Assembly (NCBI GenBank): GCA_947624215.1
Contig: CANQJJ010000001.1
Span: forward strand, 40,895 to 104,894
DNA length: 64,000 nt
Direction: 5' to 3'
Source of the DNA: an uncultured Clostridia bacterium
GTDB taxonomy: Bacteria; Bacillota; Clostridia; Christensenellales; Borkfalkiaceae
Within the stretch, counting starts at the first letter, position 1. Each line of letters opens with the position of its first letter. Position numbers and translations under genes: made by a program. The notes below the pieces were generated by a model. It had not been told where the DNA came from and ran no database searches. It worked only from the letters and a program-made list of their open reading frames with translations. Positions 26,478 to 38,019 of the stretch are shown here, piece by piece.

Positions 26478-26483
26478 CTTGTT

Positions 26484-28811
26484 TTAATCCTTCTTGGGTC
26501 TGGTCAATAGGTAATAGCACAGACCGAAGACAACGATGCCGAAGAAGAAGATGACGGGAACAATGACGTAAGTCGCGAGTGCGCTCGGATCGGTGAAATC
26601 AATGTTCACGCCAAGGGCCACAATGAGCGTCACAATCACGGTGAGCGTATAGGCGACGACTGCATTGATGAGGATGGGCGCCTTTCTGCGGATGGAACGT
26701 TCCCCGTAGCGGTTTGCATAGGCGAGTCCCGTCACGAGCAGGAGCGCGACCCCTGCACACCAGATGAAGTAGGGGTAGAACGTGGGCAGTCCGTATTGTG
26801 CCTGCATTCCGAAGGCCACCGCGCCCTCGACGACGCAGATACAGAACACGACGATCGCACTCAGGAAGAGCGCTTTCCCCTTGTGGACGATGCTGAACGA
26901 TTCCTCGTTTGCTTTCTGTGCCGTCTTGCCGCCCGCAGTCGTGATGCGGATGCCATCGTGTGCCGCCTGCGTTTGGATGTCGTCGAAGTGGATGCCCGAG
27001 AGTTCCTGTGCCTGCGTTTCGGCGGCGGGCTCGGACGGCCGGCTGTCGGCAGTCCCTTCATAGATCCCCGAAATGATCTTGCGGTAATCCTCGTCGGATT
27101 GCACGGAAGGAGAGGAGGAGGGATCGCCCGTATCGGGGGCGGGAGGGGTGTAATGCGAGAAACCGTCGGGGGCCTGCGGTTGCGGCTGTGCGGGCCCGCT
27201 CACGAGATCCAGATAGTTTTGGTGGATGAGCTGTTGCTGTCTCTCGTCGAAGACGGCCTGCTGTTCTTTGATGATCGCCTCGCGCTGTGCATTCAGCTCT
27301 GCTGCATGCTCGGCCCGTTCGGAGACGATCTGCTCTTCCCGCTGGCGGATGACGTCTGTAAGACGCACCGTCTCATTGCGGTAGTAGGCCTCCGTCTGGC
27401 GAAGCTGTTGCTCTTGCGTTCTGAGCCCGTCCTCCTGTTCGCGGAGTTGGCGTTCCCGCTCTTGCAGGGTCTGTTCCATCGTGCGGATCTGCTCGTCCCG
27501 TGCCTGCAAGGTCTCCTCGATCTCCTTGGTACGGCGGATATTCTCCCGGCTTTCCGCTTCGGCCTCCTGCCGTCTGTTTTCGTAGCTGTCTTCAAAGTCG
27601 CGGCGGCGCTCTTCGAGCTCTTCGTCGAGGATACGCCGTCTCTCCGCCTCTTCGTCGTCAAGGATGCGGCGGCGCTCTGCCTCCTCGTCCTCCAGCGCTC
27701 TGCGGCGTTCGGCCTCTTCAGCCTCATAGGCGCGCTTACGGTCGTTTTCCTCTTCCTCTGCGGCCTTGCGGCGCTCCTCGAGCTCCTCGTCGAGGAGACG
27801 GCGGCGTTCGGATTCTTCGGCGTCCATTGCTTCGCGGCGGGATGCCTCCTCGTCGGCAAGAGCTTCCTTGCGGGAGGTCTCCTCCTCGTCGAGAATACGG
27901 CGTCGCTCGTTTTCCTCCTGCTCGATTGCCTGTTTGCGGGAGGCCTCTTCCTCTTCGAAGAGACGGACGCGTTCGTCGAATTCAGCCTCTTCGGCTGCAG
28001 ACGCCGCATCCTCCGCCTCCTGCTGTTGCAGGTAGAGAAGATGTTCGCTGTGCGTCGCCTCGAGCTGTTTTTCCCGTTCGTCAAGCGCGCGCTCCCGCTC
28101 GGCGAGTTCGTGTTCCCGCCAACCGCGTTCGGTGAGATAGGCGGCGCTCCTCGCGCGCATCTCCTCCTCGAAGCGCTGTTTCTCTTCCTCGAAAGCCTGC
28201 CGTTCCTTGGCCATCTCGGTTGCGCGGTCCTCATATTCCGCCTCGATACGCTCCCGCTCGGCGCTGTCGTCGAAAGAGGGCTCGTAGTCGAGCTCTTCAT
28301 CGTCTTCGCCGCGTGCGGTCACGCGGGAGGTCGAACTCCTCAGAACGCGCATATCCACGGCGGTGGGGGCGGGGTTGCTGAAATCGAACACGCGATCTGA
28401 GATCAGCGAGTCGATGACCGTTCTCGAATATTCCCACTCGGTGAGATTTTGCTCGGCGATCTCCTTGCCGAGCTCGGTGAGGGAGAAATATTTTCTTCTG
28501 CCGCCTCCGACAGAACCTCCCCAATAAGACGAAATATACCCGTCCTTTTCGAGGCGCTTCAAGGCACTGTAAAGAGAGGGCTGTTTCATGCTGTACTGCC
28601 CATGGCTCTTCCGCTCGATCTCTGCGATGATGGCGTATCCGTATTTGTCGCCGTCGTAGAGCGCGCGGAGGATGATGGTATTGATATGGCCGCGGATGAG
28701 GTCGGAGGAAATGGACTTTTCTTCTTTCGTTTCCTTGTCCTTTCCCTCGGTCGCCTCGTTCTCCGGCTCTTCCTTCCCGCTTTCTTCGTCGGGAGTGAAT
28801 TCGTCGTCCAT
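26484..28811 (-). CDS. PadR-type regulator fused to an 11-residue-repeat coiled coil and four-helix membrane domain
   Basis: A 775-residue protein with an architecture I do not know from a named family. Residues about 35-140 are a PadR winged helix (SDLIRGHINTIILRALYDG, YGYAIIAEIERKSHG, QPSLYSALKRLEKDGYI, RRKYFSLTELGKE). A long charged helix follows (about 180-535); residues 288-408 contain eleven consecutive 11-residue units of the form EEAERRRILDD. A proline/serine linker (about 538-600) leads to four membrane segments (about 648-671, 677-699, 709-738, 744-770). The product should be a membrane-tethered transcription factor. ATG 28811 has AGGAGG six bases upstream. Single gene with its own promoter; a palindrome beside the promoter suggests autoregulation. 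Confidence 0.8.
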   Translation of the reverse strand: MDDEFTPDEESGKEEPENEATEGKDKETKEEKSISSDLIRGHINTIILRALYDGDKYGYAIIAEIERKSHGQYSMKQPSLYSALKRLEKDGYISSYWGGSVGGGRRKYFSLTELGKEIAEQNLTEWEYSRTVIDSLISDRVFDFSNPAPTAVDMRVLRSSTSRVTARGEDDEELDYEPSFDDSAERERIEAEYEDRATEMAKERQAFEEEKQRFEEEMRARSAAYLTERGWREHELAERERALDEREKQLEATHSEHLLYLQQQEAEDAASAAEEAEFDERVRLFEEEEASRKQAIEQEENERRRILDEEETSRKEALADEEASRREAMDAEESERRRLLDEELEERRKAAEEEENDRKRAYEAEEAERRRALEDEEAERRRILDDEEAERRRILDEELEERRRDFEDSYENRRQEAEAESRENIRRTKEIEETLQARDEQIRTMEQTLQERERQLREQEDGLRTQEQQLRQTEAYYRNETVRLTDVIRQREEQIVSERAEHAAELNAQREAIIKEQQAVFDERQQQLIHQNYLDLVSGPAQPQPQAPDGFSHYTPPAPDTGDPSSSPSVQSDEDYRKIISGIYEGTADSRPSEPAAETQAQELSGIHFDDIQTQAAHDGIRITTAGGKTAQKANEESFSIVHKGKALFLSAIVVFCICVVEGAVAFGMQAQYGLPTFYPYFIWCAGVALLLVTGLAYANRYGERSIRRKAPILINAVVAYTLTVIVTLIVALGVNIDFTDPSALATYVIVPVIFFFGIVVFGLCYYLLTRPKKD
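27588..27950 (-). repeat. eleven tandem 33-bp units encoding hendecads
   Basis: Each 33-base unit encodes a variant of EE-x-x-RR-x-x-L-x-D/E. The best-conserved units are EEAERRRALED, EEAERRRILDD and EEAERRRILDE in a row. DNA copies differ at many third positions, so the array looks old and selected at protein level, with no sign of recent slippage. Confidence 0.85.
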
Positions 28812-28835
28812 GCGTTTCCTCCTGTTATTTACATT

Positions 28836-28864
28836 ATTATACACGATTTGGCAGCATTTGTCAA
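28836..28864 (-). promoter_or_regulatory. sigma-A promoter of the PadR fusion gene
   Basis: Minus strand TTGACA (28864-28859), 17 bases, TATAAT (28841-28836), 24 bases ahead of the ATG. Confidence 0.82.
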
Positions 28865-28876
28865 GAGTTGCGAAGT

Positions 28877-28893
28877 ATTATGTGTGACATAAT
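28877..28893. promoter_or_regulatory. palindrome copy B, candidate PadR operator
   Basis: Seven-bp arms ATTATGT / ACATAAT around GTG, 12 bases upstream of the -35 box of the PadR fusion gene and 58 bases before the divergent YkvI-like gene. ATGT...ACAT halves are typical of PadR-family operators. Followed by TTGCAAAT, which also follows copy C. Confidence 0.6.
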
Positions 28894-28951
28894 TGCAAAT
28901 TTTTTTAGAAAAAAATACATTTTTTTAGCGGATACGGCATAGATAGAGAGC

Positions 28952-30019
28952 ATGAAGAGCTTGCGGGGGACGGCGATCGTCATCGGCGGAACGATCGGGG
29001 CGGGTTTCATTTCGGGAGCGGAACTCGTCCGCTTTTTTCATACACGCTCCTTTCTCGTCCCCGTTCTCGTCTCATCGCTTCTCTTCGTGCTCTTTTCCGC
29101 CCTGCTCCTCTCGGTGGGGAGACGCCACGGAGGATACGACGCGGCCATGCGGGCACTCTTCAAGCGGGGGGCGCCCTTTTTGGAGTGGACGATCGCGCTT
29201 GCGTCCCTCGTGCCGTGCGCGGGAATGCTTGCGGGGCTTGACGCGCTGCTTCCCGCTTGCCGTCCTCTCCTCTCCCTCACAGGGCTCGGGTTATCCTACC
29301 TTGTCCTCCGCCGCGGAACGCGCGGGATCTCGGCCGTCAATTTTCTGCTTGTCCCCGTTTTGCTCTGTTTTGTATTTTGGAGCGGCAGGGGAGAGAAGGC
29401 GTTTTTCTATCCCGTGGGCGGAGGGGATGGCTGGGGCGGGGCCGTTCTGTATGCCTCTTTGAATGCGTTTTTGCTCCTCCCCGTACTGCTCGACGCGGGG
29501 GCGGACGTGCCGCATCCCTTTCTCGCCTCGGCGCTTGCGGGGGTACTCATCGCGGCGGGTGCGGCGACCATCCTCGGCTGTATCTACCGTGAGGGCGCAG
29601 GGGCGCTCGGTGCGGAGATGCCGTTTTTGTATGTCATGCGCGGCAAGAAAGTCTTTTCGGCCGCCGTTGCGCTCGCGATCTTCACTTCTCTTGCGGCGTC
29701 GCTCTTCCCGCTGTTGCAGACCGTCAGGGATGTTCCCGGCAAAAAAAAGTACGCCGCAGAGGGCGGTGTGCTCCTTGCGGCGTTTTTATTTTCACGGCTC
29801 GGACTTACGGACATCGTGACATATCTCTATCCGGCCGAGGGGGTGTTGGGGCTTGTATTGGTCTCACTCTGTGTTCTTAACGAGTATTTTTTCGAGAAGA
29901 ACAACAAGAAAGTACATCCCGGCGGCGAGCAGGCACAGGATCGCGGTGGCGCTCATGACGAGGTCGAGTTTGAACACCTGTCCGCCGTAAACGATGAGGT
30001 AGCCAAGCCCCGCCTTTGA
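28952..30019 (+). CDS. YkvI-like membrane transporter family protein
   Basis: A 355-residue protein with about ten hydrophobic segments. The start, TAIVIGGTIGAGFISGAELVRFF, matches the GAGFxxGxE signature of YkvI-type proteins in the APC/LeuT-like superfamily; the transported substrate is unknown. The last recognisable segment ends near residue 305 (VLVSLCVLNEYFF). The remaining tail of about 50 polar residues is encoded antisense to the end of the ABC permease, so the natural stop may have been lost. The start has only AGAGAG four bases before the ATG. Divergent from the PadR fusion gene. Confidence 0.7.
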   Translation: MKSLRGTAIVIGGTIGAGFISGAELVRFFHTRSFLVPVLVSSLLFVLFSALLLSVGRRHGGYDAAMRALFKRGAPFLEWTIALASLVPCAGMLAGLDALLPACRPLLSLTGLGLSYLVLRRGTRGISAVNFLLVPVLLCFVFWSGRGEKAFFYPVGGGDGWGGAVLYASLNAFLLLPVLLDAGADVPHPFLASALAGVLIAAGAATILGCIYREGAGALGAEMPFLYVMRGKKVFSAAVALAIFTSLAASLFPLLQTVRDVPGKKKYAAEGGVLLAAFLFSRLGLTDIVTYLYPAEGVLGLVLVSLCVLNEYFFEKNNKKVHPGGEQAQDRGGAHDEVEFEHLSAVNDEVAKPRL

Positions 30020-30679
30020 GACGATGTATTCGCCCATGATGGACCCGATCCACGCCATGCCGACGTTGACTTTCAGCATGGAAATAAAGGAGGGCAGGGA
30101 GGAGGGGATCACGAGTTTGGTGAGCATTTGCAGCTTGCTCGCGCCCATGGAGCGCAGGAGGAGCTGTTTATTTTTGTCTGTCGCGATAAAGGCGGACAGC
30201 ATGTGCATGATGGCGACGATGATGCCGACGAGCACCGTCATGAAGAGGATGGCGCGGCTTCCCGTGCCGAACCACACAATGATGAGGGGGCCGAGCGCGA
30301 TCTTGGGGAGCGCATTGAGGACGACGATATACGGCTCGAGCGTCTCGCGGAGGAGGTCGCTCCACCACAGTGCGAGCGCGATCCCATAGCCGAGGATGAC
30401 GGCGATCGCAAAGCCTGCGAGCGTCTCCCAGAGGGTCACGCCGATGTGGTAAAAGAGCGAGCCGTCGTTGTAGAGCGAGGCGATGGTCTGTGCGATCCGC
30501 GAGGGGGAGCTCATGATGAAGGGATCCACCCAGCCCGTTGCCGTGACGAGTTCCCACAGCCCGAGCAGAAGGGCGAGCAAGCCGACGCGTAAGGTCCAGA
30601 CGAGGATGCCGTGATGGCGCCGCCTGCGCAGATAGGCGAGATGTTCGCCCGAGACTTGTTTCGTTTGTCTGTTTTTCAT
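29864..30679 (-). CDS. ABC transporter permease (SsuC/TauC type)
   Basis: A 271-residue inner-membrane permease with a basic N-terminal extension and six hydrophobic segments. The EAA-loop region reads LLLRSMGASKLQMLTKLVIPSSLPSFISMLKV, as in sulfonate, taurine and pyrimidine importers. MKNRQTKQ is chosen as start because its ATG overlaps the stop of the ATPase gene (ATGA). Last gene of an importer operon; its 3' end overlaps the convergent YkvI-like gene by 156 bases. Confidence 0.87.
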   Translation of the reverse strand: MKNRQTKQVSGEHLAYLRRRRHHGILVWTLRVGLLALLLGLWELVTATGWVDPFIMSSPSRIAQTIASLYNDGSLFYHIGVTLWETLAGFAIAVILGYGIALALWWSDLLRETLEPYIVVLNALPKIALGPLIIVWFGTGSRAILFMTVLVGIIVAIMHMLSAFIATDKNKQLLLRSMGASKLQMLTKLVIPSSLPSFISMLKVNVGMAWIGSIMGEYIVSKAGLGYLIVYGGQVFKLDLVMSATAILCLLAAGMYFLVVLLEKILVKNTE

Positions 30680-31413
30680 ACGTTCAGTTCCCTCCATAGT
30701 ATTTCGAACCAACGTGAAAATCCGCTCTCTTCCCGCCTTTTGAGCGGGTTTTTTATCTCCCCGAAGTCGAGTTCATGGGCATAAGCGACATGGGCGGGGC
30801 GCTTGGAGAGGACGAGGATGCGGTCGGCGAGCGAGACGGCTTCGGAAATGTCGTGCGTGATGAGCACGGCCGTCTTGCCCTCACTGCGGATGATCTCCGA
30901 GACGTCTTCGGTGACATTCAGCCGCGTTTGGTAGTCGAGTGCGGAGAATGGCTCGTCGAGGAGCAGCAGATCGGGGTCGGGTGCAAGCGTACGGATGAGG
31001 GCGGCGCGCTGTCGCATCCCTCCCGAGAGTTGCGAAGGATAGCTCGCGAGAAAGTCGCCGAGGCCGTATTTTACGGCGAGATCGCGTGCACGTTGTCTGT
31101 GGCTGGCGTCGTCTTCCTTCATGATCTCGAGCGGAAGGTAGATATTCTTCTCAATTGTGCGCCAAGGAAACAGTTCGTCCCGCTGCAACATGTAGCCGCA
31201 GTTTCCCACGCGCTCCACCTGTCCCGCAGAGGGTCTGAGAAGGCCTGCCGCGAGGGAGAGAAGGGTGGTCTTCCCGCAGCCCGAGGGCCCGATGATGGCC
31301 ACGAATTCTCCCTCGGAGACGCTGAATGTGAGATGCTGTGCCGCGACCGTCTCCTCCCGCGGTGTGTGGTAGATGAGCGTAACATCGGAAAATCTCAGAA
31401 TTTCCTTTTTCAT
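30676..31413 (-). CDS. ABC transporter ATP-binding protein (SsuB/TauB type)
   Basis: A 245-residue ATPase: Walker A GPSGCGKTTLL (about 42-52), Q-loop MLQRDELFPWRTI, signature LSGGMRQRAALIRTL, Walker B LLLLDEPFSALD, H-loop ITHD. The FPWxT after the Q-loop is characteristic of the nitrate/sulfonate/taurine group. AAGGAAG nine bases before the ATG. Middle gene between the binding protein and permease. Confidence 0.9.
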   Translation of the reverse strand: MKKEILRFSDVTLIYHTPREETVAAQHLTFSVSEGEFVAIIGPSGCGKTTLLSLAAGLLRPSAGQVERVGNCGYMLQRDELFPWRTIEKNIYLPLEIMKEDDASHRQRARDLAVKYGLGDFLASYPSQLSGGMRQRAALIRTLAPDPDLLLLDEPFSALDYQTRLNVTEDVSEIIRSEGKTAVLITHDISEAVSLADRILVLSKRPAHVAYAHELDFGEIKNPLKRREESGFSRWFEILWRELNV

Positions 31414-31446
31414 ATGCGCTTCCTTTTGCGTGATTTGCAGATGTGT

Positions 31447-32445
31447 TTATTTGTTCAGTTCCGCATAGACGCCTTTGACGTAGCTGTTGTCGACGAACAG
31501 CCCGAAGTCTGCCCGCGAGGGGAGCTCGCCTGCCGCGTCGATGATGTCTTGCAGGCGGTCGAAGCTGGGTTCTGTCATCGCCATATCCGTCACCCAGGCG
31601 TCGATGGATTGGTAGCTCCTGATGCTGGTCGTGATGGAGTCGTAGGAGGTGGAGGGGAACTGTTTGAAGAGGTATTCGGCGATCTCCGCGGGCTCGTGAT
31701 GCTGTGCATAGTCGACGGCTTTGAGCATAGCGCGGAGGAAGCCCTTGACGGTGTCCTCGTGCTTATTGAGCCACGAACGCTTGGCGATGAAGCTCGTATA
31801 GGGCACTTCGCCGCCCGCTTCCCCGACGGCCGCCACGATATATCCCTTGCCGGCGGCCTGGTATTCGGAAGCCGTGGGCTCGAACATCGTGCAATATTCG
31901 GCCGTGCCTGCCTCGAATGCGCTCGTCATGAGGTTGAATGCGACGTCGAAGTTGAGCTTGTAATCGGTGACATTGTGTTCTTTGAGGATGTATTCGAAGG
32001 TCATCGCGGGAACGCCGCCGCGGCGCCCTGCCAGGATCTCTTTCCCTTGGAGGTCGGTCCACTTGAAGGTCGCCGCCTCATCCTTGCGTGAGACGAGGAA
32101 AGAGCCGTCGCGTTTCGTGAGCTGGCCGAAGACGGTGGGGATATCCTGCGAGCCGCCGAGTGCCACGTAGAGGGCCGCCTCGGGGCCGCAAAAGCCGATG
32201 TCGGCGTCGCCCGAGAGCACAGACGCCATGACGGCATCCGCGCCGCCTCCGTTGGTGAGTTCTATCTTGATGCCTTCCTCTTCGAAGAGCCCCATGGAAT
32301 CTGCGAGATACATGGGAGCATAGAAGACGGAATGCGTGACTTCGTTGATGCGGACGGTCGTGAGGCCGTCGCCGGTCTCTCCGCAAGCGGAGAGGGGAAG
32401 GAGGGCGAAGAGCGCCGCTCCGAGCACTGCGAGTAGTTTTTTCAT
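31447..32445 (-). CDS. ABC transporter substrate-binding lipoprotein (NMT1/SsuA-like)
   Basis: A 332-residue exported lipoprotein with signal peptide and lipobox LSAC (Cys21). The mature fold begins VRINEVTHSVFYAPMYLADSMGLFEEEGI, typical of NMT1/SsuA/ThiY-type proteins, and GDADIGFCGPEAALYV is the ligand-pocket segment of this group. The ligand could be a sulfonate, a thiamine precursor or another small organic molecule; no metabolic gene nearby decides it. First gene of the three-gene importer operon, with CGGAGTG before the ATG. Confidence 0.88.
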   Translation of the reverse strand: MKKLLAVLGAALFALLPLSACGETGDGLTTVRINEVTHSVFYAPMYLADSMGLFEEEGIKIELTNGGGADAVMASVLSGDADIGFCGPEAALYVALGGSQDIPTVFGQLTKRDGSFLVSRKDEAATFKWTDLQGKEILAGRRGGVPAMTFEYILKEHNVTDYKLNFDVAFNLMTSAFEAGTAEYCTMFEPTASEYQAAGKGYIVAAVGEAGGEVPYTSFIAKRSWLNKHEDTVKGFLRAMLKAVDYAQHHEPAEIAEYLFKQFPSTSYDSITTSIRSYQSIDAWVTDMAMTEPSFDRLQDIIDAAGELPSRADFGLFVDNSYVKGVYAELNK

Positions 32446-32476
32446 ATATTCACTCCGTGAAAAATAAGAATAATAT

Positions 32477-32506
32477 ATTCTATGTGCGGGGCGGATTTAT
32501 TGACAA
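32477..32506 (-). promoter_or_regulatory. promoter of the ABC importer operon
   Basis: Minus strand TTGTCA (32506-32501), 18 bases, TAGAAT (32482-32477). Its -35 box overlaps that of the divergent valS promoter, so only one polymerase can occupy the region at a time. Confidence 0.6.
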
Positions 32507-32528
32507 CGCCTGAAAAAGGGAGTATAAT
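32500..32528 (+). promoter_or_regulatory. sigma-A promoter of valS
   Basis: TTGACA (32500-32505), 17 bases, TATAAT (32523-32528), 30 bases before ATG 32559. No T-box-like leader fits in so short a distance. Confidence 0.85.
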
Positions 32529-32558
32529 GTACAGGATACCATAAGCAGGAAGAAAGCC

Positions 32559-35189
<2,631 letters not shown>

Positions 35190-35283
35190 TCTACCGCGCG
35201 TGCCGGATATGTTCCGCCGCGCGTTTTGCGTTGTACAACACATGAAAGCGTCGTTTCGATACAGAAAATTAAGGGAGGGAAAC

Positions 35284-37905
35284 ATGAAGGATTTTATCGT
35301 ACAGGACGAAGATTCGCTCAAAATGCTCTTGTCGCGCGTCCGCGCCGCCCAGCGGAAATTTGCGAAATACACGCAGGAGCAAGTGGACGAGATCTTCTAC
35401 CGTGCGGCACTTGCCGCGAATAAGGCGCGCATCCCGCTCGCAAAACTTGCCGTCGAAGAGACGGGCATGGGCGTCGTGGAGGATAAGGTCATCAAAAATC
35501 ACTTTGCCTCCGAATACATCTACAATGCGTATAAGAATACGAAGACCTGCGGCGTCATCGAACACGACGAGGGATTCGGCTACACGCGCATCGCCGAGCC
35601 CATCGGGGTGCTTGCAGCCATCATTCCCACCACGAACCCGACCTCTACGGCCATCTTCAAGTGTCTCATCTCCCTGAAGACGCGCAACGGGCTCATCATC
35701 TCGCCGCACCCGCGGGCAAAGCGTTCCACGATCGAAGCGGCGCGTATCGTGCTCGAAGCCGCCGTCGAGGCAGGGGCGCCCGAGGACATTATCGGCTGGA
35801 TCGACATGCCGACGGTCCCGCTCTCGGGCATGGTCATGCACGAGGCAGACATGATCCTCGCAACGGGGGGGCCGGGGATGGTCAAAGCGGCCTACTCTTC
35901 AGGCAAACCCGCGCTCGGCGTCGGTGCCGGGAACACACCCGCCGTTGTCGACAGTTCGGCAGACATCCGCCTCGCCGTCTCCTCCATCTTGCAGTCCAAG
36001 ACCTTTGACAACGGCATGATCTGCGCTTCCGAGCAGTCCGTCATCGTGCTCACCGATATCTATGACGCTTTCAAGGCGGAAATGCAACTGCGCGGGGCTT
36101 ACATTCTCTCGCCCGAGGAGTGCGAGCGTGTGCGGAAGACCATCATCATCAACGGCGCGCTCAACTCGCGGATCGTCGGGCAGAGCGCTCCGACCATTGC
36201 AAAACTCTCGGGGTTTGAGGTCCCGCAGAACATCCGCGTGCTCATCGGCGAGGTGGAATCCGTCGATCTCAGCGAGGAGTTTGCACACGAGAAACTCTCT
36301 CCCGTGCTCGCCATGTACCGCGCGAAGAACTTTACGGACGCCCTCAATAAGGCAGACCGCCTCGTGTCGGACGGCGGCCTCGGGCATACTTCCTCGCTGT
36401 TTGTGGACGTCGTCAAGTGTGCAGACAAGGTGGAGCGCTTCCGTGAGCGGATGAGAACGTGCAGGATCGTCATCAATTCGCCCTCGTCCCACGGCGGCAT
36501 CGGCGATCTGTATAACTTCAAGTTCCCGCCGTCGATGACGCTGGGTTGCGGGAGCTGGGGCGGCAACTCCGTCTCAGAAAACGTGGGTGTCAAGCATCTC
36601 ATCAATATCAAAACAGTTGCGGAGAGGAGAGAAAATATGTTGTGGTTCAGGGCTCCCGAAAAAGTATATTTCAAGCGCGGCTGCCTCGGCGTTGCCCTCA
36701 GGGAGCTCGAAGAGGTCTATCACAAGAAGCGCGCATTCATCGTCACGGATAAATTCCTGTTCGAAAGCGGATTCACAAACCGCATCAAGGATATCCTGCA
36801 CGAGGAGGGCATCGGGTATGCGGAATACTTCGACGTCACGCCCGATCCCACCCTCGCCTGTTCGATGGAGGGCGTCGAGCGGATGAGAAGTTTCGATCCC
36901 GACGTCATCATCGCCGTCGGCGGCGGCTCGCCCATGGACGCCGCCAAGATCATGTGGGTGCTCTACGAACACCCCGAGGCCGATTTCGAAGACATGGCGA
37001 TGCGGTTCTCGGATATCCGCAAGCGCATCTATACCTTCCCGCACATGGGAGACAAGGCCCTCTTCGTCGCCATTCCCACGACGGCGGGCACGGGCAGCGA
37101 GGTGACGCCGTTTGCCGTCATCACCGATGAGAAGACGGGGACCAAATACCCGCTCGCTGACTATGAGCTCATGCCCGACATGGCCATCGTCGACGCCGAC
37201 CTCATGATGAATATCCCCAAGGGACTCACGTCCGCCTCGGGCATCGACGCCGTCTCCCATGCGCTCGAAGCGCTCGTCTCGGTGATGGCGACCGAGTTTA
37301 CGAGCGGGATCGCCAAGGAGGCCTTAAAACTACTCTTTGAATATTTGCCGCGTGCTTACAGCAACGGGGCAAACGACGCCATAGCGCGAGAGCGCGTCGC
37401 CAATGCCGCGACCATGGCGGGGATGGCGTTCGCGAATGCCTTCCTCGGCGTCTGTCACTCCATGGCGCACAAGCTCGGTTCCTACTTCCACATCGCACAC
37501 GGCGTCGCCAATTCGCTCATGCTCGAAGAGGTCATCCGCTTCAACAGTGCCGAAGCTCCCGCGAAGATGGGGACCTTCCCGCAATATGCCTACCCGCAGG
37601 CACGTGCCCGCTATGCCGAGGCCGCCCGTGCGATCGGGCTCACGGGAGGGGACGACGGCGAGCTCGTGGAGGCATTGATCGCAAAGCTCAAGGAATTGCA
37701 GAGGGCTATCGGCCAGCCCGAGACCATCGCCGACGCCTTGAAGGGGAAATTCACCGAGGAGGAGTTCCTCGAAAAGCTCGACCAAATGACGGAAGACGCC
37801 TTCGACGACCAGTGCACGGGTGCCAATCCAAGATATCCGCTCATGGGGGAGATCAAGGAGATGTACCTGAATGCCTACTACGGCAGAGAGAACAGAAAGG
37901 CCTGA
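35284..37905 (+). CDS. adhE: Bifunctional acetaldehyde-CoA/alcohol dehydrogenase AdhE
   Basis: An 873-residue fermentation enzyme reducing acetyl-CoA to ethanol in two NADH steps. The N-terminal aldehyde dehydrogenase half contains IIPTTNPTSTAIFK and the nucleophile Cys247 in NGMICASEQS. The linker leads to an iron-type alcohol dehydrogenase with GGGSPMDAAK (NAD site) and the metal ligands in GVCHSMAHKLGSYFHIAHG. I start at MKDFIVQDED, after AAGGGAGGG. The protein normally forms spirosome filaments. No obvious Rex operator lies directly upstream. Confidence 0.95.
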   Translation: MKDFIVQDEDSLKMLLSRVRAAQRKFAKYTQEQVDEIFYRAALAANKARIPLAKLAVEETGMGVVEDKVIKNHFASEYIYNAYKNTKTCGVIEHDEGFGYTRIAEPIGVLAAIIPTTNPTSTAIFKCLISLKTRNGLIISPHPRAKRSTIEAARIVLEAAVEAGAPEDIIGWIDMPTVPLSGMVMHEADMILATGGPGMVKAAYSSGKPALGVGAGNTPAVVDSSADIRLAVSSILQSKTFDNGMICASEQSVIVLTDIYDAFKAEMQLRGAYILSPEECERVRKTIIINGALNSRIVGQSAPTIAKLSGFEVPQNIRVLIGEVESVDLSEEFAHEKLSPVLAMYRAKNFTDALNKADRLVSDGGLGHTSSLFVDVVKCADKVERFRERMRTCRIVINSPSSHGGIGDLYNFKFPPSMTLGCGSWGGNSVSENVGVKHLINIKTVAERRENMLWFRAPEKVYFKRGCLGVALRELEEVYHKKRAFIVTDKFLFESGFTNRIKDILHEEGIGYAEYFDVTPDPTLACSMEGVERMRSFDPDVIIAVGGGSPMDAAKIMWVLYEHPEADFEDMAMRFSDIRKRIYTFPHMGDKALFVAIPTTAGTGSEVTPFAVITDEKTGTKYPLADYELMPDMAIVDADLMMNIPKGLTSASGIDAVSHALEALVSVMATEFTSGIAKEALKLLFEYLPRAYSNGANDAIARERVANAATMAGMAFANAFLGVCHSMAHKLGSYFHIAHGVANSLMLEEVIRFNSAEAPAKMGTFPQYAYPQARARYAEAARAIGLTGGDDGELVEALIAKLKELQRAIGQPETIADALKGKFTEEEFLEKLDQMTEDAFDDQCTGANPRYPLMGEIKEMYLNAYYGRENRKA

Positions 37906-37927
37906 ATCCGATTCGATCTCAATGGAA

Positions 37928-37955
37928 AAAGCGGGAAAATCTCCCGCTTTTTGTT
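37928..37955 (+). terminator. intrinsic terminator of adhE
   Basis: Stem AAAGCGGGA (37928-37936) / TCCCGCTTT (37942-37950), then TTG. Strong GC core. Confidence 0.85.
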
Positions 37956-37966
37956 CATTTTACGAT

Positions 37967-38010
37967 GTATTATGTCAGACATACTTGCAATTTATGTCAC
38001 GCATAGTATT
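37967..38010. promoter_or_regulatory. palindrome copy C with a degenerate second copy
   Basis: TATGT-CAG-ACATA (37971-37983) followed by CTTGCAA, then a degenerate relative TATGTCACGCATA about 23 bases on. It lies between the convergent adhE and rplI terminators, an odd place for an operator. Confidence 0.45.
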
Positions 38011-38019
38011 TCGATCCCG

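Noticed and set aside
35195-35227. Terminator between valS and adhE
   Set aside because: A CGCGCG/CGCGCG pair with a 17-base loop and four T residues is too weak to call, so read-through into adhE is possible.
35230-35242. Rex operator before adhE
   Set aside because: GTTGTACAAC is palindromic but lacks the TTGTGA-N6-TCACAA type arms expected for Rex.
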